64,000 nt of DNA. Origin: Aneurinibacillus terranovensis DSM 18919 (lineage in GTDB: Bacteria > Bacillota > Bacilli > Aneurinibacillales > Aneurinibacillaceae). The notes beneath the pieces were generated by a model. It saw nothing but the letters and a program-made list of their open reading frames with translations. It had not been told where the DNA came from and searched no databases. Shown here in pieces: positions 32,791-41,189 of the stretch; the stretch's first letter is position 1, and the number at the start of each line of letters is the position of its first letter. The translations under genes and the position numbers were made by a program. The stretch covers positions 20,809 to 84,808 of the forward strand of contig NZ_AUMJ01000024.1 in NCBI RefSeq assembly GCF_000430625.1, in the 5' to 3' direction.

Positions 32791-32950
32791 TAAGAAAAAC
32801 TCGCAGGCGTTGCCGCTCGTCCTTTTTCTGCAGGGAAGCGAAACGGCCGCTTAGTGACCGGAAGGTCGGACCGACAAAACATCCGGGTACCTCAATGATG
32901 GAGACAATTGTCGGTCTGATCGACCTTCCGGCCACACGCTCCACATCGAA
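32791..32950. repeat. 160-bp structured direct repeat, copy 1
   Basis: Starts TAAGAAAAACTCGC and ends TCCACATCGAA. Nearly identical (about 97 percent by eye) to copy 2. It contains a long inverted repeat: CCGGAAGGTCG (32858-32868) with CGACCTTCCGG (32921-32931), and ACCGACAA (32870-32877) with TTGTCGGT (32907-32914). Both strands contain open frames through it but no recognisable protein. Unknown element. Confidence 0.85.
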
Positions 32951-33001
32951 AAAGCAACGTTCGGCACACTCCCGCGAGTTTTTCTCAGGTGACCCATGGA
33001 G

Positions 33002-33045
33002 GAAAGTATATGTTGCTTTAATACTGTAAAGCAACATATACTTTC
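33002..33045. repeat. 19-bp perfect inverted repeat between the two repeat copies
   Basis: GAAAGTATATGTTGCTTTA (33002-33020), a 6-nt loop, and its exact complement (33027-33045). A/T-rich, between copies 1 and 2. Just to its left, CCCGCGAGTTTTTCT (32970-32984) is an inverted copy of the start of the repeat unit (33056-33070), so the spacer is itself a nested palindrome. Confidence 0.8.
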
Positions 33046-33053
33046 TTTAACGG

Positions 33054-33211
33054 TAAGAAAAACTCGCGGGCGTTGCCGCTCGTCCTTTTTCTGCAGGGAA
33101 GCGAAACGGCCGCTTAGTGACCGGAAGGGGACCGACAAAACATCCGGGTATCTCAAGGATGGAGACAATTGTCGGTCTGATCGACCTTCCGGCCACACGC
33201 TCCACATCGAA
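33054..33211. repeat. 158-bp structured direct repeat, copy 2
   Basis: Same unit as 32791-32950, in the same orientation, with a 2-bp loss (TC) in the left hairpin arm so that CCGGAAGG-GG-ACCGACAA replaces the full arm, and a few substitutions. The hairpin can still form with a shorter stem. Confidence 0.85.
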
Positions 33212-33218
33212 TAAGAAA

Positions 33219-33237
33219 TGGCGCGAAAAACGCGCCA
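33219..33237 (-). terminator. Terminator after the SpoIIM-like gene
   Basis: TGGCGCG, A5 loop, CGCGCCA. On the minus strand it is followed by TTTCTTATT. It lies 57 bp beyond the stop of the gene at 33294-33950. Confidence 0.6.
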
Positions 33238-33293
33238 ATCTAATTTCATTCTAATTTTTATGGTCTAATTTCATAATTGTAATGCTTATCTTC

Positions 33294-33950
33294 TTATTTC
33301 ATTAAATGCTTCATTGTTTTGATCTGTTCTCCCATCACCCCGTGAAGCAAAAGAGGCGTAATGGTACTTTCAATAATCGCCGCTAAAAAGAGCATCACAA
33401 CAACCGTACTGATAATTATCGGCAAATCCTTCAGCATGTCGTGGAACCGTGTCGATACAACCGCCCTATTTGAAGGCACAAACAAACCGGCAAACCATTG
33501 AAATACAACCACACCAAACTTAATTCCAATCGATGCGGCAAAAATAATAGCCGTTAGTTCAAGAATGCCATGCGGCAAAATTCCCACCGCAAAAAGCTCC
33601 AAAGGGTTAACCCCATCCATCTGGTACATCTTAAGAAGAAATCCCAAAATAATCCCGTTCATTACCAAGCCTATGATCGGATAAATACCGATAAAGAAAA
33701 TTCCGAGTCCGACCATACTCGCGGCGGCCAGAACATTGTTTTTAAAAATAATCCAAAACGTATATAACGGGTTATTAACGGAATTTATGTCGCGGGCAAT
33801 GCGATCTAATCCCTGAAATAGTGCGCGTATCACACTCTTAATCAAAGGGGCGTTAAAATATCCCACAAGTACACCGAGCAGCATGAGGGCAGCGCCTAAA
33901 CCGATATACCCTTTGTTTTCTTTAATGATACCTCCCAGCCGTTTGAGCAT
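33294..33950 (-). CDS. Stage II sporulation protein M-like (SpoIIM/DUF95) membrane protein
   Basis: 218 residues with about five to six membrane segments. The middle has FKNNVLAAASMVGLGIFF and GIYPIIGLVMNGIILGF, then GILPHGILELTAIIFAASIGI, where the conserved PHGxxE motif of the SpoIIM/DUF95 family is plain. B. subtilis SpoIIM works with SpoIID and SpoIIP in septal peptidoglycan hydrolysis during engulfment. Paralogues of this type also occur outside that role in Paenibacillaceae. It is a single gene divergent from pdaB, in a sporulation neighbourhood. Confidence 0.85.
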   Translation of the reverse strand: MLKRLGGIIKENKGYIGLGAALMLLGVLVGYFNAPLIKSVIRALFQGLDRIARDINSVNNPLYTFWIIFKNNVLAAASMVGLGIFFIGIYPIIGLVMNGIILGFLLKMYQMDGVNPLELFAVGILPHGILELTAIIFAASIGIKFGVVVFQWFAGLFVPSNRAVVSTRFHDMLKDLPIIISTVVVMLFLAAIIESTITPLLLHGVMGEQIKTMKHLMK

Positions 33951-34092
33951 TCGCTTATTCGTTCCCCTTTCAACGTGGCTTCTCTATGATGATACCATAA
34001 TTTTCGAATGCTGCCCTGTCATTCATAAGTCATATCCCTGTCCAAACCGCATACATATGTAGTGGACAAAACCTAATCGGGGGGTGTACAGA

Positions 34093-34851
34093 TTGTTTTG
34101 GATATACAACGCCAAACGTCTCAAACAGTATTTTATCATTTTTACCGCAGCACTATTCGCAGTCGGCATCGGATGGGCAGAACGCGATAATATGTCTATT
34201 TTTACATCCAGTAACGCGGAACCCCACGCCATCTACAAAGTGAACACGAAAGAAAAGAAACTAGCCTTAACATTTGATATTAGTTGGGGGGAGCAACGGA
34301 CGGGTCCAATTCTTGATATTTTAGAGAAAAAGGGTGTGAAAAAAGCAACCTTCTTTCTCTCTTCACCATGGAGCGAGACCCATCCGGAAATCGTAAAACG
34401 CATTAAAGATATGGGTTTTGAAATTGGTTCTCATGGCCATAAACACGTAAATTACAGCAGTCTAAGCGATGAAGAAATCAAAACACAAATCGGAAAAGCC
34501 GATGCTATTCTGAAAAATCTTACAGGAGCTTCTCCTAAACTCATACGCACCCCGAACGGTAATTTTGATCAGCGGGTATTAAAGACTGCCTCATCAATGG
34601 GCTATACGGTTATACAGTGGGATACAGACTCAAAAGACTGGTTGAATCCTGGAACGGAGCAGATCGTGGCGAATGTAACGAAAAAGGCCCACCCCGGAGA
34701 CATTATTCTTTTGCACGCTAGCGACACGTGTAAACAAACACACATTGCCCTTCCAATCATTATTGATCAACTGAGGCAAAAAGGATATGAGTTTGTTACT
34801 GTATCGGAGCTTTTGGCAGGGGCCAGCGTGAATGCGAAAGAAGTACAATGA
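34093..34851 (+). CDS. pdaB: Sporulation polysaccharide deacetylase PdaB
   Basis: 252 residues from TTG 34093 (GGGGGGTG 6 nt upstream); GTG 34084 is an alternative. An N-terminal membrane anchor (LKQYFIIFTAALFAVGIGW) precedes a NodB-type domain: LTFDISWGEQR where most NodB proteins have TFDDG (this variant is usual for PdaB), metal-binding SHGHKH, RTPNG and the C-terminal LLHASD histidine. PdaB (YbaN) is needed to keep spores viable late in sporulation. It is convergent with kbaA here, as in B. subtilis, with a terminator between them. Confidence 0.92.
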   Translation: MFWIYNAKRLKQYFIIFTAALFAVGIGWAERDNMSIFTSSNAEPHAIYKVNTKEKKLALTFDISWGEQRTGPILDILEKKGVKKATFFLSSPWSETHPEIVKRIKDMGFEIGSHGHKHVNYSSLSDEEIKTQIGKADAILKNLTGASPKLIRTPNGNFDQRVLKTASSMGYTVIQWDTDSKDWLNPGTEQIVANVTKKAHPGDIILLHASDTCKQTHIALPIIIDQLRQKGYEFVTVSELLAGASVNAKEVQ

Positions 34852-34887
34852 AAAAAGTTCAGCTTTTATTCGTCCTTTTATAGGAAA

Positions 34888-34918
34888 AAAACCCGGGCGT
34901 AGCACGCACCCGGGTTTT
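34888..34918. terminator. Bidirectional terminator between pdaB and kbaA
   Basis: AAAACCCGGG (34888-34897) and CCCGGGTTTT (34909-34918) form a G+C-rich stem with A and T tails on both sides, between convergent genes. Confidence 0.85.
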
Positions 34919-35001
34919 CTATACAGCCGGCAATAAGTTTGAGCTTTCTTACGAACACAAAGTAACCAAACCAGTTTTCCACGCCTGTGAGCCCGGTACA
35001 A

Positions 35002-35583
35002 TCAACTGCTTTTCACCAGTCTGTGCAGCTGCATAATCTGCCATATATTGCACAGAAAAAGCGGAATTAGCATAAACAGCATAGATTTTATATTATTCGT
35101 CCGCAATGCCGGCACCCATTCCAGTGTAGTCACCGCAAACATAAAAAACACTGTTGGAATCCATGCGGTCCTGTTGGTGGCTTGAACTTTAAAAAATGCG
35201 ACAACAACGGCCAGCACCAGCAGTACTGCAGGCAACACGACATAGCTTAAAAGCGAAGCCTGCCCCGCAAAAATGTCGTGCCGCAATACAACGAGATCAA
35301 TGAATACCAATAAAATAAGGATGATTTGAATGCCTTCCCAAAGGCTTTTCTTCTTAAAAAACCCCAGGGCCATATAATTTATCGTGAGATAAGCGAAAAA
35401 ACCCATTTGGCTTATTACACTAAACATAATTCCAGCAAGCACATTGCCAAACAGCCCCATTCCAAAATTAGCAAACCCGTTTTTAAATGTTTCCTGGCCG
35501 ATGATAACCCCCGAGACGAGGCCCCCTATACCGCCAAGTAATAATGTTGAAAAGAAAAGAAAAGACCATTTCTTCAGATTCAT
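35002..35583 (-). CDS. kbaA: KinB-signalling pathway activation protein
   Basis: 193 residues from ATG 35583 (GGAGGGG 10 nt upstream), close to the 198 of B. subtilis KbaA. Six hydrophobic segments; MNLKKWSFLFFSTLLLGGIG begins the family's first helix, and FGMGLFGNVLAGIMFSVISQ follows. KbaA is a membrane protein required for KinB activation of the sporulation phosphorelay. Gene order with pdaB, gerD and salA is conserved, which supports the call strongly. Confidence 0.9.
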   Translation of the reverse strand: MNLKKWSFLFFSTLLLGGIGGLVSGVIIGQETFKNGFANFGMGLFGNVLAGIMFSVISQMGFFAYLTINYMALGFFKKKSLWEGIQIILILLVFIDLVVLRHDIFAGQASLLSYVVLPAVLLVLAVVVAFFKVQATNRTAWIPTVFFMFAVTTLEWVPALRTNNIKSMLFMLIPLFLCNIWQIMQLHRLVKSS

Positions 35584-35736
35584 CGGTAACCAACCCCTCC
35601 AGATTTCCCAGCCCATTTGATTGTATCAACACAAGTTATAAAAAACCAGTAATTTTACGTATTTGAAAAGGGATAAACAAATACCGCCTTTCACATTCTA
35701 AAAGTATAAACGAAGGAAGAAAGGTGGTATATACTG

Positions 35737-36483
35737 GTGAATGTACGGAAAAATGTACGCTATTTCTATCTCATTCTTGCTTTTACTATGGTAACAGGTT
35801 GTGGCGCCGGGGGCGGAAATACCAATGCATCATCCCCTGACTATAGAGAAATGAAGCCCATGGTGGTAGATATCCTTAAAACAACTGAGGGAAAGCAGGC
35901 CATTAAAGAGGCGATGCAGGGCTCTGACGAATCGGGAGGACAACAGAAAGGCGGCATGTCAACAAAAAGCACAGGTGGATCCGGCGGGCAGGGCGGATCC
36001 AATCAAAGCCAGGGAGGCGGCGATACTGGTGACACGACGATGAAAATCCACCAAATGATGCAGGACCCGAAAATTGCCGCTTCATTTGCAAAAACGATGA
36101 CAGAAGAAAACAGAACGCTGATTAAAGGATTGATAAAGGACCCGGAATACCAGAGAATGCTGATGGATGTTATGCGGGACCCGCAGTTTGAAAAAGTGTT
36201 GCTTGAAACAATGAAGAGCCCTTCTTATCGCCAGCAGACGATGTCCGTTATGAAGGATTCTCTGCAGAGCCCTCTGTTTCGTGTAGAAATGGTCAATTTA
36301 ATTCATAAAGCCCAGCAGGAAATGGTCAGGCCTGAAGGCGGACAAATGGACCAGGGCACTCAACAGCAAGGCGGGGGCCAGGGCGATCAGGGTGGCAAAA
36401 GCAAGGGCGGTAAAGGTAATAAAGAAGGAAAAGGCGGTAAGGGAGGCGGCGATAGCAGCGATGGCGGCGGTGGCGGCAGCTGA
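35737..36483 (+). CDS. gerD: Spore germination lipoprotein GerD
   Basis: 248 residues from GTG 35737 (AAAGGTGG upstream). Signal peptide with lipobox VTGCGAG. The middle is helical and built on repeated motifs of the form MxDPxxxxxL (MMQDPKIAAS, IKDPEYQRML, MRDPQFEKVL, MKSPSYRQQT), as in GerD, which forms a trimer that clusters germinant receptors in the spore inner membrane. Two low-complexity G/Q/S-rich stretches occur, about residues 66-93 and a lysine/glycine-rich tail from about 200 to the end, longer than I recall for B. subtilis. It is divergent from kbaA and convergent with salA. Confidence 0.9.
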   Translation: MNVRKNVRYFYLILAFTMVTGCGAGGGNTNASSPDYREMKPMVVDILKTTEGKQAIKEAMQGSDESGGQQKGGMSTKSTGGSGGQGGSNQSQGGGDTGDTTMKIHQMMQDPKIAASFAKTMTEENRTLIKGLIKDPEYQRMLMDVMRDPQFEKVLLETMKSPSYRQQTMSVMKDSLQSPLFRVEMVNLIHKAQQEMVRPEGGQMDQGTQQQGGGQGDQGGKSKGGKGNKEGKGGKGGGDSSDGGGGGS

Positions 36484-36529
36484 TTACACACGTCATCTCC
36501 AGATCATAAATGTTTCTTATACATTAAAG

Positions 36530-36567
36530 AAAACGCTGCTCTTCTTAAAAATGAGCAGCGTTTTTTT
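36530..36567. terminator. Terminator between gerD and salA
   Basis: AAACGCTGCTC (36531-36541) and GAGCAGCGTTT (36553-36563) with T7 at the right end. Strong terminator for gerD; the A-run on the left makes it usable for salA as well. Confidence 0.85.
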
Positions 36568-36649
36568 ACCAGCGCAACCAGCTTCATAATCTATAACAAG
36601 TATTTTATACTGGCGTACGAGTATCGTGATACATCACGACAGATTCTTC

Positions 36650-37765
36650 TTATAAGTGCACTTTACATTTTTTATCGACGGTTCTCGCCAATTCCATATA
36701 CACGTTTCCGATCGTCTCATTTTCCCGGTAAACGGACGGAGCGTAGCGTTCTTCATCACGCATAGGCTCAGGCTGTCCAAGCGGAATTTGCGCCAGCAAT
36801 TCCGAGTTGAGCTGTTCTGCCAGCTTCTCGCCGCCGCCGCTGCCGAAAATCGGGTCCTTTTCCCCGGTTTTATTCACATAATAAGACATATTTTCTACGA
36901 CACCGAGGATTTCATGGTTGGTTTTTAACGCCATTGCCCCGGCACGGGCCGCTACAAAAGCCGCTGTTGGATGCGGTGTTGTTACAATGATCTCTTTACT
37001 GTGGGGAATCATTTGATGGACATCCAAAGCCACGTCCCCAGTTCCCGGCGGGAGGTCAAGAATCATGTAATCCAGTTGCCCCCAATGAACTTCACTAAAG
37101 AAATTGCGGAGCATTTTACCAAGCATTGGGCCGCGCCAGATAATCGGCGAATTGTCCTCGACAAAAAAACCCATCGAGATCACTTTCACACCCAGCCGCT
37201 GAACAGGCATAATGGTATTGTCCACAACCACGGGCCGCTGCGTGATGCCCATCATATCCGGGACGCTGAATCCGTAGATGTCTGCATCAATCACGCCGAC
37301 TTTCTTGCCAAGTCGGGCAAGGGATGCCGCGAGATTAACGGTGACCGTTGATTTGCCAACGCCGCCCTTACCGCTCGTTACTGCGATGAATACGGTGTTA
37401 GATTCCGGGCCAAGAATAGGCGAAATGGCGTTCAATCCAGCTCCATGCCCCTGCACTCCCGCGCTCTGTGCCTGATTCGGATTGCCGCTGCGAATGATAG
37501 CGGATACGCGGGCCCGTTCTTCATCTGTCATGGATCCGAAATGAACGGTCACCTGTTCCGCACCCAAGGATCTAATTGCATTTTCTACATCTTCCTGGAT
37601 TTTTACTTTAAGAGGGCATCCTTGAATCGTAAGGATGATATCGAGTTCAACTTTTGTATCATTAATCTTGATGTTTCGAACCATTCCCAGTTCTACGACA
37701 CTGCGATGAATTTCCGGATCTTCCACATCTTTTAACGCTTCTAACACTTTCTCTTCTGTGATCAA
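36650..37765 (-). CDS. salA: Mrp/NBP35-type P-loop ATPase (SalA/ApbC)
   Basis: 371 residues from TTG 37765, chosen because AGAGGTG lies 6 nt upstream and the family start ITEEKVLEALKDVEDPEI follows. An N-terminal MIP18 domain (about 1-85) with GCPLKVKIQEDV precedes the ParA-like ATPase with deviant Walker A SGKGGVGKSTVT, DADIYGFSVPDMMG and DLPPGTGDVAL. The family carries or delivers Fe-S clusters; B. subtilis SalA also represses scoC. I see no clear CxxC near the C-terminus in this copy (one cysteine in KKCKVHL). Position next to cwlD and gerD matches B. subtilis ybaL/salA. Confidence 0.93.
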   Translation of the reverse strand: MITEEKVLEALKDVEDPEIHRSVVELGMVRNIKINDTKVELDIILTIQGCPLKVKIQEDVENAIRSLGAEQVTVHFGSMTDEERARVSAIIRSGNPNQAQSAGVQGHGAGLNAISPILGPESNTVFIAVTSGKGGVGKSTVTVNLAASLARLGKKVGVIDADIYGFSVPDMMGITQRPVVVDNTIMPVQRLGVKVISMGFFVEDNSPIIWRGPMLGKMLRNFFSEVHWGQLDYMILDLPPGTGDVALDVHQMIPHSKEIIVTTPHPTAAFVAARAGAMALKTNHEILGVVENMSYYVNKTGEKDPIFGSGGGEKLAEQLNSELLAQIPLGQPEPMRDEERYAPSVYRENETIGNVYMELARTVDKKCKVHL

Positions 37766-37924
37766 AGAATTCACCTCTTTAGATATTGACTGCTTATTTG
37801 TTTGTAGAGGAGGAAAGTATAGCTTTCTTTCTCTACACAGGTGCAACTAAGGCTATGACCAGGCCCGCGGATCGGCGTTAGCCAGGTTTTCTTTATTATA
37901 GCATTCCTTGCTTGTTCGTCTAGA

Positions 37925-38638
37925 TTATTGGCCGGACATCGGTTTTTCTCCCGAATAATATCGCAGAATCCCCTGATAAATAGCGTTTGCCATTTTTTTT
38001 TGATATTTGGTATCGGAAAGCAGGCGGGCTTCATTTTCGTTGGAAAGAAAGCCGACTTCGACAAGCACAGCCGGCACTGACGAAGCGCGGAGAATATATA
38101 TATCATGATTCCTTTTTGCTTCTCTGTCTGTATTATTGATCACACGACGAATTTCACTCTGAATCAATTGCGCGCACCGCTGTGAATCCTCATACGCCGG
38201 ATGATAAAAGACCTGCGCGCCTGACCATTTCGGGGATGGGATCGCATTCAAATGAATGCTTACTAAAAGGTCTCCCTGGTTTTCCTTGACAAGGCGCGCC
38301 CGGCGAATTAAATCTTCAGTTTTTCGCTTGCTCAACCCTTTTGTATTCGGGTGGGCCAAATCCGTGTCATTTTCCCGGGTCAGCACAACAAGAGCTCCTG
38401 CTTGCTGCAGAAAATCACGAAGAGATAACGTAATGAGCAGCGTAACATCCTTTTCTACCAGCCCGTCCTTACTCACAGCACCTCCATCAGGCCCTCCGTG
38501 TCCGGCATCGAGTACAATAATTTTACCCGACAAAGGCAAGGACCATCCTGACCACGAGTCATCAATTGGAATTTTATATGTAAACAGGGCGATTACGGTA
38601 CAAAGGGCCGCTATCCAGCCTAATACTTTGCGCGTCAT
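37925..38638 (-). CDS. cwlD: N-acetylmuramoyl-L-alanine amidase CwlD
   Basis: 237 residues of the Amidase_3 family, with an N-terminal membrane anchor (VLGWIAALCTVIALFTYKI). Zinc ligands and catalytic residues are visible in VLDAGHGGPDGGAVS, EKDVTL, SIHLNAIPS and the C-terminal VEVGFLSNENEARLL glutamate. CwlD with PdaA makes the muramic-delta-lactam of spore cortex needed for germination lysis. AGGAGGG precedes the ATG. Its neighbours salA and ybaK are the conserved ones. Confidence 0.95.
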   Translation of the reverse strand: MTRKVLGWIAALCTVIALFTYKIPIDDSWSGWSLPLSGKIIVLDAGHGGPDGGAVSKDGLVEKDVTLLITLSLRDFLQQAGALVVLTRENDTDLAHPNTKGLSKRKTEDLIRRARLVKENQGDLLVSIHLNAIPSPKWSGAQVFYHPAYEDSQRCAQLIQSEIRRVINNTDREAKRNHDIYILRASSVPAVLVEVGFLSNENEARLLSDTKYQKKMANAIYQGILRYYSGEKPMSGQ

Positions 38639-38707
38639 GAACGAATTATCCCTCCTTCTGATTTAGCTGCTTATAAACCATATGGTACAACCCGTTCATT
38701 TATGCAT

Positions 38708-38741
38708 AAAAAGCAAAAGGCGAACCTTTAATAAGTTCGCC
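38708..38741 (-). terminator. Terminator of ybaK
   Basis: On the minus strand GGCGAAC, 9-nt loop, GTTCGCC followed by TTTTGCTTTTT. Directly after the ybaK stop. Confidence 0.85.
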
Positions 38742-38742
38742 A

Positions 38743-39183
38743 TTAGAGCAGCCGTAATTTTCGCTGCTTCTCCCCGTACGCCATTCCTTTGCGAAACCAT
38801 TTGCCGGATAAGTCTTCTGCGATAATAAAAACAGAATAAGCGTCCCATTCACCAATACAACGGTTCACCTTAAACATATCTGCTATCTCCTGGATGTGCA
38901 GCGCAAAGCGCACCTCATACATTTGTTCAATTTCCTGCCCGCTGCGCCCGGTTCTGTATAATTTACTCGCTTGCACGCCTACATAAAAGAATTCCGCTAT
39001 GATTTCCAGCAAAAACCGCTCGACCATATAGCGCTGCAGAAATCTCAAATGACTGATGGAAGGACGAATAATCGTATGACAATAATTTAAAATCTCCCCA
39101 CCGTCAATTCCATCGAGAACTTTCTCCCTAAGCCACTCATCTTTTTCCTGCGACCATTGTTGAAATGAAACAACGTTATCCAT
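38743..39183 (-). CDS. ybaK: YbaK-family protein (DUF2521)
   Basis: 146 residues from ATG 39183 (AAGGGTG 5 nt upstream; an in-frame ATG at 39210 is less likely). Soluble, mixed helical, starts DNVVSFQQWSQEKDEWLREK. No catalytic motif recognised. The family is confined to spore formers and is conserved between rpsI and cwlD in Bacillus, matching this position; its function is unknown. This is a different family from the YbaK/EbsC tRNA deacylases. Confidence 0.82.
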   Translation of the reverse strand: MDNVVSFQQWSQEKDEWLREKVLDGIDGGEILNYCHTIIRPSISHLRFLQRYMVERFLLEIIAEFFYVGVQASKLYRTGRSGQEIEQMYEVRFALHIQEIADMFKVNRCIGEWDAYSVFIIAEDLSGKWFRKGMAYGEKQRKLRLL

Positions 39184-39266
39184 GCCATCACCCTTGTATG
39201 TCCTGTCCATTTCCTTCTATTCTTTTCCATATGGAATGGCGGGCATACGCAAGGGATTTTTTACAT

Positions 39267-39303
39267 GAAAAAAAGCCGATTCGAATAATCGAATCGGCTT
39301 TTT
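39267..39303 (-). terminator. Terminator of the ribosomal/ecf operon after rpsI
   Basis: A-run plus AGCCGATTCGA, 4-nt loop, TCGAATCGGCT and T-run on both strands; very strong stem 30 bp after the rpsI stop. Confidence 0.88.
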
Positions 39304-39332
39304 ACCGTTAGGCTGCACGCACAGACCCCAAA

Positions 39333-39725
39333 TCAACGTTTGGAGAACTGAGGTGCGCGGCGAGCTGCTTTAAGACCGTATTTTTTACGTTCTTTCATAC
39401 GTGGGTCACGCGTTAAAAATCCGGCTGCTTTTAAAGCTCCACGAAGCTCAGGATCCGCTTCGAGCAGAGCGCGTGAGATACCATGGCGGATCGCGCCTGC
39501 TTGCCCTGTTGTTCCGCCACCATTCACATTTACATGTACATCGTATTTACCGTTCAATTCAGTAAGAACGAGCGGTTGTTTTACGATAAGCTTTAGCGTT
39601 TCAAGGCCGAAATATTCGTCCATTGGCCGCTTGTTAATTACGATTTGACCATCGCCTGGTACTAAACGTACGCGAGCAACGGAATTCTTACGACGACCAG
39701 TTCCGTAGTATTGTACTTGTGCCAC
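39333..39725 (-). CDS. rpsI: 30S ribosomal protein S9
   Basis: 130 residues. Starts [20 protein letters not shown] and ends [17 protein letters not shown], the conserved S9 tail whose C-terminal lysine-arginine reaches the P-site tRNA. Follows rplM by 19 nt and is followed by the operon terminator. Confidence 0.98.
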   Translation of the reverse strand: MAQVQYYGTGRRKNSVARVRLVPGDGQIVINKRPMDEYFGLETLKLIVKQPLVLTELNGKYDVHVNVNGGGTTGQAGAIRHGISRALLEADPELRGALKAAGFLTRDPRMKERKKYGLKAARRAPQFSKR

Positions 39726-39744
39726 GTATTTACCCTCCTTTTAC

Positions 39745-40182
39745 TTACCCGCGCAGTTCCCATTTTTCAGGTTGCTGTGCTTGGTGCGGATGCTCAGATC
39801 CAGCGTAGATGTTCAATTTAGTTGCCAATTGGCGTCCGAGGCGGTTTTTAGGAAGCATGCCTTTAACCGCTGCTTCAAGAACCCGCTCAGGCTTCGTTGC
39901 GAGCATTTGGCCTGCTGTCGTTACACGCAGACCGCCCTGGTAACCGGAATGACGGTAGTATTTCTTATCCGTCAATTTTTTTCCTGTGAAAACAACTTTT
40001 TCAGCATTAATGATGATTACGAAATCACCAGTATCAATATGTGGTGTATATTCAGGCTTTAACTTACCGCGAAGAATGGAAGCTACTTCGCTGGCAAGAC
40101 GACCAACAGTTTGACCTTCAGCATCAATAACATACCACTTACGCTCTACTTCATTCGGCTTGGCCATGTATGTGGTGCGCAT
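39745..40182 (-). CDS. rplM: 50S ribosomal protein L13
   Basis: 145 residues with [19 protein letters not shown] and [12 protein letters not shown], diagnostic for L13, an early assembly protein of the large subunit. TTAGGAGGG precedes the ATG. A 145-bp leader separates it from truA. Confidence 0.98.
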   Translation of the reverse strand: MRTTYMAKPNEVERKWYVIDAEGQTVGRLASEVASILRGKLKPEYTPHIDTGDFVIIINAEKVVFTGKKLTDKKYYRHSGYQGGLRVTTAGQMLATKPERVLEAAVKGMLPKNRLGRQLATKLNIYAGSEHPHQAQQPEKWELRG

Positions 40183-40327
40183 TACTTTCCCTCCTAAGGC
40201 AAATTACAATTTGCTTTTGTTCCGATAATCCATATATTTCAAAAACCGACAAGTTCGGGGCCAGTGGGTTTTTTAAAATACCAAAGAATATAATACAACA
40301 CTGCGATATGAGAGTCAAGAAAAAGAT
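40183..40327 (-). promoter_or_regulatory. rplM leader region, possible L13 autoregulatory RNA
   Basis: The 145-bp gap between truA and rplM contains, on the minus strand, GCAAATTGTAATTTGC, a small hairpin ending just before the ribosome site. In Bacillus this position holds the L13 leader, a structured RNA. I cannot confirm the consensus fold. TTGTCGG and TATGGATTATC could be weak promoter boxes. Confidence 0.35.
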
Positions 40328-41131
40328 TTACACACCAGGCACCGTTGATAAAGAAGAAGGTTCATCATAACGAACTTCCCACAGGTACAATCCGTGTGGT
40401 GGGGCGTTTATCTTTGCGATATCCCCGTTTTTTATCTCCAGCAGCCATTTTACGTGTTCTGCCGGCACTTTTCCTCTTCCCACTTCCAGAAGGGTACCGG
40501 TCATCATGCGAACCATATTGTAGAGAAACCCATTTCCGCGAAACGTAAGCCAGATATCCTTACCCTGCCCCGGAATGCCGGTATCTCTTTGTGTTTCTTC
40601 AATGCGAATCTCGTGTAGAGTTCGGACTTTATCCACCACCTTCGTGCGGACCGAACAAAACGAGGTAAAATCATGAGTTCCAATCAAATAGGCAGCCGCC
40701 CTTCGCATCTTATCCAGATCCAAAGGCGCTCTCACATGATAGGCCCAATCTCGCAAGAAAGGGTCGGGAAACAGCTGATTAAGCAGACGGTAGCGGTAAG
40801 TTTTTTCTGTTACATGGTAACGGGCATGAAAATTCTGTGGAACGTCACACGCCTCCAAAATAACAATGTCATCCGGCAGGATGGTATTCATCGCATAAGG
40901 CAGCCGATTCGCCGGGATCGGGTGATTCGTCCGAAAATGGGCGACCTGCATGCGGGCATGCACACCGGAATCCGTCCTGCCGGAAGACACCAGCGCCGCC
41001 TCATGTTCGAGAATTTTGCGCAGCGCTTTCTCGATCTCCTCCTGGATGCTCGGCCCGTTTTTCTGGCGCTGGAGGCCAAAATAAGCGGTTCCCTGGTAAC
41101 TAAACGTTAGTTTAATTTTGCGCCATTCCAT
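40328..41131 (-). CDS. truA: tRNA pseudouridine(38-40) synthase TruA
   Basis: 267 residues from ATG 41131; an upstream TTG at 41155 is possible. The catalytic aspartate lies in SSGRTDSGVHARMQVAHF, and KLTFSYQGTAYFGLQRQ is the family start. It modifies positions 38-40 of tRNA anticodon arms. Position between ecfT and rplM is conserved in Bacillales. Confidence 0.95.
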   Translation of the reverse strand: MEWRKIKLTFSYQGTAYFGLQRQKNGPSIQEEIEKALRKILEHEAALVSSGRTDSGVHARMQVAHFRTNHPIPANRLPYAMNTILPDDIVILEACDVPQNFHARYHVTEKTYRYRLLNQLFPDPFLRDWAYHVRAPLDLDKMRRAAAYLIGTHDFTSFCSVRTKVVDKVRTLHEIRIEETQRDTGIPGQGKDIWLTFRGNGFLYNMVRMMTGTLLEVGRGKVPAEHVKWLLEIKNGDIAKINAPPHGLYLWEVRYDEPSSLSTVPGV

Positions 41132-41189
41132 CTGTCTGTGTTCCCTCCCTGCCAACCTGCCGCTCTAGCTGTGAAGGCCTGTTAAAACT

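Noticed and set aside
32783..33249. Several overlapping open frames of 60-130 codons in the repeat region
   Set aside because: They run through a hairpin-rich repeat in several frames, have no ribosome sites or recognisable motifs, and repeat themselves with the DNA unit.
37771..38106. Open frame in the salA-cwlD gap and within cwlD
   Set aside because: Most of it overlaps cwlD in another frame, and the remaining sequence has no family resemblance or ribosome site.
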